Shown here in pieces: positions 51,093-58,194 of a stretch of 64,000 bases of DNA. The notes below the pieces were generated by a model. It worked only from the letters and a program-made list of their open reading frames with translations, did no database searches and was not told the DNA's origin. Source of the DNA: Flavobacterium wongokense (GTDB lineage Bacteria > Bacteroidota > Bacteroidia > Flavobacteriales > Flavobacteriaceae); NCBI RefSeq assembly GCF_021608265.1, contig NZ_JAKIHP010000004.1, forward strand, positions 62,001-126,000. Reading direction: 5' to 3'. The position numbers and the translations under genes are program-made. The first letter of the stretch is position 1. Every line of letters begins with the position of its first letter.

Positions 51093-51563
51093 TTAATTTC
51101 TATTGAATTGGTATACTACATCTGTTGCTTTTCCAACAACGTCAATCTGGTCAATTAGCTGGAAAGAATTGTCGGTTACATTAGCAACTCTCAATACATA
51201 ACCATCTTTGACTTTCTTAGCTTTAGCAGCATCAAGGATTTTCATAACAAACTGCCCATCCTTATTAATAAACCAGGTTATTGGCGTACTATAAGCAGTA
51301 CAACTTGGACTGTTTAAGGAAAAATTTCCTTTGTTATTGTTTGAAATAAATTTCCATGTACTTCCAACAAAACATTTTGAATCGGCCAAATCAAAAGAAG
51401 TGACTTTGATAACATTTGAATTGGGATAAGTGACAGAAGTAACTGTCCAATTGCCTTTCATGGCTACCTGTGTTTTGGAGTCCAACTTGGTAGCTGTAGC
51501 AGATTTTGATTTACAGGATAAAATCAAAACTGACAGGGCACAGAATAAAACAAATTTTTTCAT
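51093..51563 (-). CDS. Lipocalin-family lipoprotein
   Basis: 156 residues. Lipoprotein signal MKKFVLFCALSVLILSC with Cys17. The mature part has the lipocalin pattern of this phylum: MKGNWTVTSVTYPNS near residue 35 (GxW), VGSTWKFISNNNKGNF, and a closing VVYQFNRN strand. It is first in a two-gene unit with the OmpA-like lipoprotein gene, and a -7 box precedes it. It may bind a hydrophobic ligand or assist outer-membrane upkeep. No ligand can be inferred. Confidence 0.87.
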   Translation of the reverse strand: MKKFVLFCALSVLILSCKSKSATATKLDSKTQVAMKGNWTVTSVTYPNSNVIKVTSFDLADSKCFVGSTWKFISNNNKGNFSLNSPSCTAYSTPITWFINKDGQFVMKILDAAKAKKVKDGYVLRVANVTDNSFQLIDQIDVVGKATDVVYQFNRN

Positions 51564-51592
51564 GCTGATTTTTAATTTATGATTAGATAAGG

Positions 51593-51600
51593 CAAATATA
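51593..51600 (-). promoter_or_regulatory. Candidate -7 box of the lipocalin-ompA unit
   Basis: TATATTTG on the minus strand, 29 bases before the ATG at 51563. A TTG about 24 bases further upstream is slightly beyond the usual spacing. Confidence 0.5.
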
Positions 51601-51753
51601 CGCCGATTTTAACATTTGGTCTTACAATATATCGTAGAATTGTTTCAGAATTAATGTAGAATTGTTACTACGCCAATTTGTCATAAACCAAATGATTGGT
51701 ATCAGTTTTGACTACTCTGTTTTCAAAATCGTTTAAACTAAAAAAATATAAGT

Positions 51754-53634
51754 ATGACAACAGGAAAAATTAATGTATCCGTAGAGAACATCTTTCCACT
51801 GATAAAGAAGTTTTTATACAATGACCACGAAATTTTCTTGCGTGAATTGGTGTCGAATGCAACTGATGCAACTTTAAAATTAAAACACCTGACCAGCATT
51901 GGTGATGCCAAAATAGAATATTGCAATCCGATCATCGAAATCAAAGCTGACAAGGAAGGTAAAAAATTGCACATCATCGACCAAGGTTTGGGAATGACGG
52001 CCGAGGAAGTTGAGAAATACATCAACCAAATCGCTTTTTCCGGTGCTGAGGAATTCCTTGAAAAATATAAGGATACTGCCAAAGATTCCGGTATCATTGG
52101 CCACTTTGGCCTTGGTTTCTATTCTGCCTTTATGGTAGCTTCAAAAGTGGAAATCATCACAAAATCTTACAAAGACGAACCAGCTGCGCATTGGAGCTGC
52201 GACGGAAGCCCGGAATTTACTTTGGAGCCTTCTGACAAAACTGAGCGTGGAACCGAGATCATCCTGCACATTGCGGATGATTCTTTGGAGTTTTTGGAAG
52301 ATTACAAAATCAATGAGTTGTTGACCAAATACAACAAGTTCATGCCGATTCCGATTAAATTTGGCACCAAAAAGGAACAAAAAGCTTTTGGCGTTGGCGA
52401 AGAGGAAAAAATGGAAGAAGTTGAAGTGGATAACTTCATCAACAATCCAAATCCCGCGTGGACCAAACAACCGGTAGATCTGACTGATGAGGATTATAAA
52501 AATTTCTACCACGAATTATATCCTATGCAATTTGAGGAGCCATTATTCAACATTCATCTGAATGTGGATTATCCATTCAACCTGACCGGGATTTTATATT
52601 TCCCTAAAATGTCTGCAGATATCCAGATGCAGAAAGACAAAATCCAACTTTACCAAAACCAGGTTTTTGTTACCGATAATGTAGAAGGTATTGTTCCCGA
52701 GTTTTTGGTGATGCTGAAAGGCGTTATCGATTCGCCTGATATTCCTCTGAATGTTTCGCGTTCGGGTCTACAGGCTGATAATAATGTGAAAAAAATATCG
52801 AATTATATCACGCGTAAAGTCGCCGACAAACTGAAATCACTATTCACGGAAAACCGTGAAGATTTTGAAAAAAAATGGAACGATATCAAAATCGTATTGG
52901 AATACGGAATGTTGTCGGAGCCTAAATTCTATGAAAAGGCAGGAGATTTTGTTTTGTATCCTTCTGTTGATGGCAAATATTACACTTTGGCTGAATTGAA
53001 AGAAGCCATTGCTGCAAACCAAACCGACAAAAACGGAAAAACGGTTGTATTGTATGCATCGAATAAGGAAGCACAGCACAGCTATATCGAAATCGCAAAA
53101 GAAAAAGGATATGAAGTTTTATTGTTGGATTCGCCTATCGTTTCGCACTTAATCCAGAAATTGGAAAGCGACAATGATAACCTTGCTTTCGTTCGTGTAG
53201 ACTCGGATCACATAGACAAACTGATTCAAAAAGAGGAAACCCAGATTTCCAAGCTTTCTGAAGAGGAATCAACCCAATTGAAAACGGTTGTGGAGGAAAT
53301 TATACCCAAAGCAAACTATTCGGTTCAATTGGAAGCCATGGACAGTTCCGCAGCGCCATTCATCATCACACAGCCCGAATTTATGCGCCGTATGAAGGAA
53401 ATGAGCCAGACTGGCGGTGGTGGAATGTTCGGAATGGGCAACTTCCCAGAAATGTATAATTTGGTGGTAAACACCAACTCCGAATTGGCTACAACCATTT
53501 TGACTACTTCGGATAAATCTGTTCAGGAAGGTTTGGTAAAACAAGCTCTGGATTTGGCCAAAATTTCACAAGGACTCTTAAAAGGTGAAGAACTTACGGC
53601 TTTTGTAAAGCGTAGTTTTGAGCTTATCAAATAA
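51754..53634 (+). CDS. htpG: Molecular chaperone HtpG (Hsp90)
   Basis: 626 residues, full length. Cytosolic ATP-dependent chaperone. N-terminal GHKL ATPase motifs: ELVSNATDATLK near residue 32, IDQGLGMTAEEV near 72, and GHFGLGFYSAFMV near 113. The middle domain (FEEPLFNIHLNVDYPFNLTGIL-type strands, LNVSRSGLQADN near 332) and the C-terminal dimerisation domain with MKEMSQTGGGGMFGMG are all present. A single gene between unrelated neighbours; no clear heat-shock operator is visible upstream. Confidence 0.98.
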   Translation: MTTGKINVSVENIFPLIKKFLYNDHEIFLRELVSNATDATLKLKHLTSIGDAKIEYCNPIIEIKADKEGKKLHIIDQGLGMTAEEVEKYINQIAFSGAEEFLEKYKDTAKDSGIIGHFGLGFYSAFMVASKVEIITKSYKDEPAAHWSCDGSPEFTLEPSDKTERGTEIILHIADDSLEFLEDYKINELLTKYNKFMPIPIKFGTKKEQKAFGVGEEEKMEEVEVDNFINNPNPAWTKQPVDLTDEDYKNFYHELYPMQFEEPLFNIHLNVDYPFNLTGILYFPKMSADIQMQKDKIQLYQNQVFVTDNVEGIVPEFLVMLKGVIDSPDIPLNVSRSGLQADNNVKKISNYITRKVADKLKSLFTENREDFEKKWNDIKIVLEYGMLSEPKFYEKAGDFVLYPSVDGKYYTLAELKEAIAANQTDKNGKTVVLYASNKEAQHSYIEIAKEKGYEVLLLDSPIVSHLIQKLESDNDNLAFVRVDSDHIDKLIQKEETQISKLSEEESTQLKTVVEEIIPKANYSVQLEAMDSSAAPFIITQPEFMRRMKEMSQTGGGGMFGMGNFPEMYNLVVNTNSELATTILTTSDKSVQEGLVKQALDLAKISQGLLKGEELTAFVKRSFELIK

Positions 53635-53659
53635 GATTAGTTAGTATTGGATAAAAGGA

Positions 53660-53693
53660 AAAAACCTGCAAGTCAAACTTGCGGGTTTTTTTA
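53660..53693 (+). terminator. Terminator after htpG
   Basis: Stem AAACCTGCAAGT/ACTTGCGGGTTT with a 3-base loop and T run, 26 bases after the stop. Confidence 0.9.
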
Positions 53694-53721
53694 TATATTA
53701 GCCTAGCTAAATAAATAAAAA

Positions 53722-54369
53722 ATGAAAAAAGCATTCTTTCTTTTTATCCTCATTCCTTTTTTGTCATTTGCCAAATATTACAAAGGCGTTGTAAATTACA
53801 ATGACGGCACTACCAAAAATGGTTTCATCGAGCTGCCCGATAATCCGACTGAACAAAAACTAAAATTCAGGAGCGAGGAAAACGGCAAGACCGAAAAACT
53901 GAGCATTGATGAAATTGCCGGGTTTGATATTGTAAATGACAAAAATGTCACCTTTAATTTTATATCGATTTACCTTGCTTCGGGAAGATTGTTTTCGGGA
54001 AAGAATTATAAAATCGATACCAAAAAATCATGGGTTCGGGTTGAAAAGGTTGGAAAGAAAATAGAATTGGTTTCTGCTTATTATACTTCCTATGGCGTGA
54101 TGGGCGCAGCAGGACAATCGTCATCGTCGTCGGGAAGAATGCTGTATTTACACCGTCTTGAAAAGAATTTCGCGCTGATTTTGGTTCCGATAAATGAATA
54201 TGGATTAGGAGTGGATGTAAGCTACTATCCTACTGTCATGAAAATTTTAGGCTATCATTTTGAAGACGACTGTCCAAATGTACTGCCTTTAATCACCAAA
54301 GAAAGACTCAAAAACGAAGGTTTGGGTGTCATAGTCGATTTATTCGACGAAAACTGCGGAACCAAGTAA
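53722..54369 (+). CDS. Secreted hypothetical protein
   Basis: 215 residues with a signal peptide (MKKAFFLFILIPFLSFA). The mature part alternates strands: YYKGVVNYNDGTTKNGFIEL at the start, then FRSEENGKTEKLSIDEIAGF, a Gly/Ser run AGQSSSSSGRM, and FALILVPINEYGLG. The arrangement suggests a beta-rich periplasmic protein; it looks like a family seen in other flavobacteria, but I cannot name it. It lies 11 bases before the DUF2721 gene, so the two are probably cotranscribed. Confidence 0.72.
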   Translation: MKKAFFLFILIPFLSFAKYYKGVVNYNDGTTKNGFIELPDNPTEQKLKFRSEENGKTEKLSIDEIAGFDIVNDKNVTFNFISIYLASGRLFSGKNYKIDTKKSWVRVEKVGKKIELVSAYYTSYGVMGAAGQSSSSSGRMLYLHRLEKNFALILVPINEYGLGVDVSYYPTVMKILGYHFEDDCPNVLPLITKERLKNEGLGVIVDLFDENCGTK

Positions 54370-54380
54370 TTCTTTTTACC

Positions 54381-54782
54381 ATGACACTCCACATCGAAAC
54401 TCCGGCACTGCTATTTTCTGCAACATCATTGATTTTGCTGGCGTATACCAATCGTTTCCTGACGATCGCCCAAATCGTGCGCAGCCTGAAAAAACATTAC
54501 GATGAGAATCATACCAAGAGCATTTTACTCCAAATCAAAAATCTTAATTTAAGGTTATCGTTGATTCGGTATATGCAGCTTTTTGGTGTTTTGTGCCTCT
54601 TCCTTTCGGTGTTTGCGATGCTGTCGTTGTTTCTGGAACAGGAAGTGATGGGCATTTACCTTTTTGGAGCAAGCCTGTTTACGTTGTTGATTTCACTTGG
54701 GATTTCCTTTTGGGAAATCAGTATTTCGGTCACGGCACTTCGACTGCATTTGAGCGATTTGATGGAAGAGGAAGAAAAATAA
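54381..54782 (+). CDS. DUF2721 family membrane protein
   Basis: 133 residues with three hydrophobic segments (about residues 8-26, 60-82 and 90-115). The patterns ALLFSATSLILLAYTNRFLTIAQIVR and the final helix with ISISVTALRLHLSDL match DUF2721. An inner-membrane protein of unknown role. It follows the secreted hypothetical gene by 11 bases and ends just before a terminator shared with the convergent lipoprotein gene. Confidence 0.82.
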   Translation: MTLHIETPALLFSATSLILLAYTNRFLTIAQIVRSLKKHYDENHTKSILLQIKNLNLRLSLIRYMQLFGVLCLFLSVFAMLSLFLEQEVMGIYLFGASLFTLLISLGISFWEISISVTALRLHLSDLMEEEEK

Positions 54783-54794
54783 ATCCGAAACATA

Positions 54795-54823
54795 AAAAAA
54801 ACCTCTCTTTATTGAGAGGTTTT
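54795..54823. terminator. Bidirectional terminator after the DUF2721 gene
   Basis: Stem AAAACCTCTC/GAGAGGTTTT with a 6-base loop, lying between two convergent genes. Confidence 0.85.
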
Positions 54824-54835
54824 CATCGTATTCGC

Positions 54836-55642
54836 TTAGTAATAAAGATAATGTGTCATGGTCGGCGGAAGGCCTGGTTCCGAAACATAACTTTCTGCAG
54901 CCGTTAAAGGAAAATCCAGGTCGTTATAGGTATAAGTCACGGTTATCGCATTACTACCGTTAATTTCCTGAGTGGATATAATATTATGTAAATGACGTAG
55001 TTGATCAAAACTAAATACACATTCTTCGGCTAAAAAAATCTGATTGTAACCTATCACATTCTTAAAGGGATTATTTTTAGTATCATAATTGTAGTTAATC
55101 GTGTAACTATAGCCAAGATTTCCTCCTGCATCATATAACGAAATATCTTCACTGGCTATCCTCGTTCCTGATAAATGAATTATCCTTGTTTCTTCAAGCC
55201 GGGTAATTCCTACGTCTGTATACTCATGCATTTTTGTAGTTGAAACCGTATTAGCGGAGTTGTAAACAAAAGTTGTTGTAATAACATCAATGATATTAAT
55301 GGCATCGGGAGTAAATTTAAAAATATGCTCAATCAACCTTCCGTTTGTATCATAGGTGAAAATATCTTCCGTCCTTAACCCATAAGGCAGACCATTACCA
55401 TTACCAAAAGTTTGGATTTTTGTAATCAGGTCACCTGTATAAGTATAATACCTGTCTTCATAAGGATGGCTGGCACTAACGATTTTTTTCCCATCGTAGA
55501 TGAAATGAATAGGATCGGTATCACTATCTGACCAAACTTCATTTACCAATACATCATCCTGAGGTGCTGATGTAGTAGTATCTGAGGAACAAGAACTTAA
55601 GAACAATAGGGTCAGGAACAGCAAACAAGTAATTTTTTTCAT
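54836..55642 (-). CDS. Lipoprotein with YD-like repeats, paralogue 1
   Basis: 268 residues. Lipoprotein signal MKKITCLLFLTLLFLSSC with Cys18, then a Thr/Ser/Asp stretch. The mature domain has Tyr/Asp-rich strand motifs: YYTYTGDLITKIQTF, IFTYDTNGRLIEHIF, YDTKNNPFKNVIGYNQI and TYTYNDLDFPLTA. These resemble single YD/RHS-like units. It is homologous to the genes at 56452 and 57289. The three paralogues are interrupted by the TMEM175-type gene, which lies on the other strand. Probably surface or periplasmic; function unknown. Confidence 0.75.
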   Translation of the reverse strand: MKKITCLLFLTLLFLSSCSSDTTTSAPQDDVLVNEVWSDSDTDPIHFIYDGKKIVSASHPYEDRYYTYTGDLITKIQTFGNGNGLPYGLRTEDIFTYDTNGRLIEHIFKFTPDAINIIDVITTTFVYNSANTVSTTKMHEYTDVGITRLEETRIIHLSGTRIASEDISLYDAGGNLGYSYTINYNYDTKNNPFKNVIGYNQIFLAEECVFSFDQLRHLHNIISTQEINGSNAITVTYTYNDLDFPLTAAESYVSEPGLPPTMTHYLYY

Positions 55643-55752
55643 AGTAATCTGGTTTTGGTCTAGTTAAGCTTCGTTTTGGCAAATGAATTTTGGCTTTTCA
55701 TTAACAATAATTATACCAGTACTCTATCCTAATGAATAAAAGATAATTTTAC

Positions 55753-55760
55753 TATTTTTG
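55753..55760 (+). promoter_or_regulatory. Candidate -7 box for the TMEM175-type gene
   Basis: TATTTTTG, 24 bases before the ATG at 55785. Confidence 0.4.
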
Positions 55761-55784
55761 ACTACAACCTTTTAAACTACAGCC

Positions 55785-56399
55785 ATGAAATTCCAATTAG
55801 AACGCATACTCCTTTTTAGCGACGCAGTGTTTGCGATTGCAATTACACTGATGATTATCGAAATAAAACCTCCGCATCTGGAACACGGAAGTACCTTTTT
55901 ACAAGGCCTGAATGCTTTCCTAATCATGAGCCCGACAATTATCGGAACGGTGTTGAGTTTCTACCTGATTGGGTTGTTTTGGTACCGCCATCACGACCTG
56001 ATGAAGCATTTGGTAGGTTGTGACAAGAAATTTATAAACCTCAATTTGAGTTTGCTGCTTTCAATCGCTTTCCTTCCGTTTTCAACAGCCTTTGTATTCG
56101 AAAATGAGCCTGCTCCTTTCCCGTTGCTGATTTACAATATGAATTATGCCATTGCCACTTATTTCAATTACAAAATATATGCGTATGCCTTCAACCCGAA
56201 ACATAATTTGACAAGCTCTGATGTTTCGCATGAAATAATTAAGATCAGAAGGGAATCGATATTTTCGACCGGAATTTATGTCCTTACTTCTACGCTTGCT
56301 TTCTTTACACCTTTAGCACCTATTGGATATAGCCTTTTTGCTTTGCAGCAAAAATTTGCCAACCGCAAAACCGCTGTTACAGTAACAGAAGAGTCATAA
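55785..56399 (+). CDS. TMEM175/DUF1211-family potassium channel-like protein
   Basis: 204 residues with six hydrophobic helices. The N-terminal ERILLFSDAVFAIAITLMI matches the family's signature FSDAVFAIAxT helix, which lines the pore in TMEM175 channels; bacterial members conduct K+. The motif RHHDLMKHL in the second helix region is also typical. Length agrees with bacterial members that carry a single six-helix unit and assemble as tetramers. It is flanked by convergent lipoprotein paralogues and ends 1 base before a strong terminator. Confidence 0.88.
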   Translation: MKFQLERILLFSDAVFAIAITLMIIEIKPPHLEHGSTFLQGLNAFLIMSPTIIGTVLSFYLIGLFWYRHHDLMKHLVGCDKKFINLNLSLLLSIAFLPFSTAFVFENEPAPFPLLIYNMNYAIATYFNYKIYAYAFNPKHNLTSSDVSHEIIKIRRESIFSTGIYVLTSTLAFFTPLAPIGYSLFALQQKFANRKTAVTVTEES

Positions 56400-56436
56400 A
56401 AAAAACCCGTCTCGTTATTTCGAGACGGGTTTTTTA
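56400..56436. terminator. Bidirectional terminator after the TMEM175-type gene
   Basis: Perfect stem AAAAACCCGTCTCG/CGAGACGGGTTTTT with a 6-base loop. It serves both converging genes. Confidence 0.9.
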
Positions 56437-56451
56437 TTGTTTGAATACAAA

Positions 56452-57222
56452 TTAATTATAAGTATACACAGTAGTAATCTCCGATGAAGCATCTGTACCT
56501 TCAATCTCAGAAACAGATGTTGGGAAATTCATTGAGTTATAAGTATAGGTACTTGTAGTTATAATATTTCCGGAAAAATCAGTATAACTGTCTGTCAGGA
56601 TGTTGTGGTGAATCCCAATAGCTTCTGAATCCACAAATGCAATTTTGTCAAAACCGGTTACATTCATAAAAGGCTCGTTCTTGGTGTCATAGGTATAAGT
56701 ACGAGTTGTAATAAAAGCTCCTAAATCCATTTCTATCAAACTTACTTCACTTCCTGAAAAATGAATGGTGCTTGAACCTACATCATCTGTTTGTGTAGTT
56801 GCATCTCCTGAATAGTTTGATGAAGTTACAGTACCATTTCCATTATAAACATAAGTTTCCTTATATCCAATATCGTCCATTATTTCTGCTCTTACATAAG
56901 ACGTAACCTGATTACTGCCATTATAGGTAAACGTTTCCGTTTGCTCAAGTTCATCATCTGGGTTATAATATTTGATTTGGGTTAGCAAATCACCTGTATA
57001 GGTATAGGTTTCATAATAACCGTCTGAATCTTCAGATTTTACGGCTTTCCTCCCATTGTAAGTATAATTGGTTGTGACTACAGAACCGTCATTGGCATAG
57101 GTTTCAACGCTTTTTCTTACCAATACATCGCTTTCATTCGTAGTTGATGAATCATCATCGCTTGACGAACATGAAGTTAGCAGCAACGAGGAAAATGCCA
57201 GTATGCATAAAATTTTTTTCAT
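56452..57222 (-). CDS. Lipoprotein with YD-like repeats, paralogue 2
   Basis: 256 residues. Lipoprotein signal MKKILCILAFSSLLLTSC with Cys18, then SSSDDDSST. Motifs shared with its paralogues: TYNGRKAVKSEDSDGYYETY, TYTGDLLTQIKYY, FTYNGSNQVTSYVRAE, TYTYDTKNEPFMNVTGFDKI and a closing TYTYNSMNFPTSV. Close to the next gene (57289), with which it shares a copied upstream stretch of 35 identical bases. Likely surface or periplasmic lipoprotein; role unknown. Confidence 0.78.
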   Translation of the reverse strand: MKKILCILAFSSLLLTSCSSSDDDSSTTNESDVLVRKSVETYANDGSVVTTNYTYNGRKAVKSEDSDGYYETYTYTGDLLTQIKYYNPDDELEQTETFTYNGSNQVTSYVRAEIMDDIGYKETYVYNGNGTVTSSNYSGDATTQTDDVGSSTIHFSGSEVSLIEMDLGAFITTRTYTYDTKNEPFMNVTGFDKIAFVDSEAIGIHHNILTDSYTDFSGNIITTSTYTYNSMNFPTSVSEIEGTDASSEITTVYTYN

Positions 57223-57245
57223 TATAATTTTCTTTTAGGTTTATC

Positions 57246-57280
57246 GTTACAATGATAGGGAATAAAATGATTGAAAAAAC
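57246..57280 (-). repeat. Duplicated upstream region of lipoprotein paralogues, copy 1
   Basis: 35 bases identical to 58109-58143 (GTTACAATGATAGGGAATAA... on the plus strand). It lies about 25 bases upstream of the 56452 gene's start. Read on the minus strand it contains TATCATTG, one mismatch from the -7 consensus. Confidence 0.85.
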
Positions 57281-57288
57281 CTTAGAAG

Positions 57289-58083
57289 TTAATAATAGAT
57301 ATATTCCGTAGTAAAAATCAAATCAGTTCCTTCACTCCTTGTTACTGTCATTGGGTAATTTGCAGTGTTATAGATGTAAGCGAAATTATATACATATCCC
57401 GAAGAATCGTTATCTGTTAAGATATTATGTTGAACACCACCGGTAGCAACTCCTCCGATAACCATAATTTTATCAAAACCTGTTATATTCTTAAAAGGAT
57501 TGTTTTTGGTATCATAGGTATAGGTATGCATAGCTCCTCCGGAAGATGTCTGCATAACGACTTCACCACCTGAAATTGCAATGGTACCTGTGCCTGTTAA
57601 GGTAACCTGCGAAGTGGCATCTCCAGAAAAAGTAGCAGTAGTAACCGTATCGTCAAGATTGTAAACATAGGTTTGCTTCACTCCTGTATTGGCAGCCACA
57701 TTTGCTCTTACATACGACACAAGTTTTGTGTCGGAATTATAGGTAAATGTTTCAGTATCTACAAGTACGTCGGAAGAATTATAGTTCCTAACCTGTGTTA
57801 TCAGGTCACCTGTGTAAGTGTACAATTCGTAATTCCCATTTGAATCGATAGATTTGACAGCTTTCCTACCATTATAAGTATGGTCAACGGTAGTTACTGA
57901 ACCGCCATTTGCATAGGTTCTGATGCTGCGTTTTACCAAAACATCATTTTCATTTATAGTTGAATTATCATCACTTGATGAACAGGAAGTCACAAGCATT
58001 GCTACAAATCCAATCAGGCAAATTATTTTTTTACTCATAATCTTAAAATTGTTTTTTTGGAATTCTTGAATCTTCGATTTCAT
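57289..58083 (-). CDS. Lipoprotein with YD-like repeats, paralogue 3
   Basis: 264 residues from the ATG at 58083; the ATG at 58038 (MSKKIICLIGFVAMLVTSC) gives the neater lipoprotein signal with Cys19. I keep 58083 because the leader before it aligns with the leader of paralogue 2, including the position of the ATG. Mature motifs match the paralogues: TYNGRKAVKSIDSNGNYELY, TYTGDLITQVRNY, FTYNSDTKLVSYVRANV, TYTYDTKNNPFKNITGFDKI. The 45-base segment between the two ATGs is missing in paralogue 2, so it may be an insertion. Function unknown. Confidence 0.76.
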   Translation of the reverse strand: MKSKIQEFQKNNFKIMSKKIICLIGFVAMLVTSCSSSDDNSTINENDVLVKRSIRTYANGGSVTTVDHTYNGRKAVKSIDSNGNYELYTYTGDLITQVRNYNSSDVLVDTETFTYNSDTKLVSYVRANVAANTGVKQTYVYNLDDTVTTATFSGDATSQVTLTGTGTIAISGGEVVMQTSSGGAMHTYTYDTKNNPFKNITGFDKIMVIGGVATGGVQHNILTDNDSSGYVYNFAYIYNTANYPMTVTRSEGTDLIFTTEYIYY

Positions 58084-58108
58084 TATAATTTAATTTTTAG
58101 GTTTTAAG

Positions 58109-58143
58109 GTTACAATGATAGGGAATAAAATGATTGAAAAAAC
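58109..58143 (-). repeat. Duplicated upstream region of lipoprotein paralogues, copy 2
   Basis: 35 bases identical to 57246-57280, about 25 bases before the ATG at 58083. The flanking CATTATAATTT...TTTTAGGTTT also matches copy 1, so gene and leader were duplicated together. Confidence 0.85.
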
Positions 58144-58149
58144 TTAAAA

Positions 58150-58180
58150 TAAAAAAACCGCAACATTTGTTACGGTTTCC
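58150..58180 (-). terminator. Terminator after carB
   Basis: Minus-strand stem AAACCGTAACA/TGTTGCGGTTT around a 4-base core, with T's following, starting 15 bases beyond the carB stop. Confidence 0.75.
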
Positions 58181-58194
58181 TATTCTGTTGCAAC

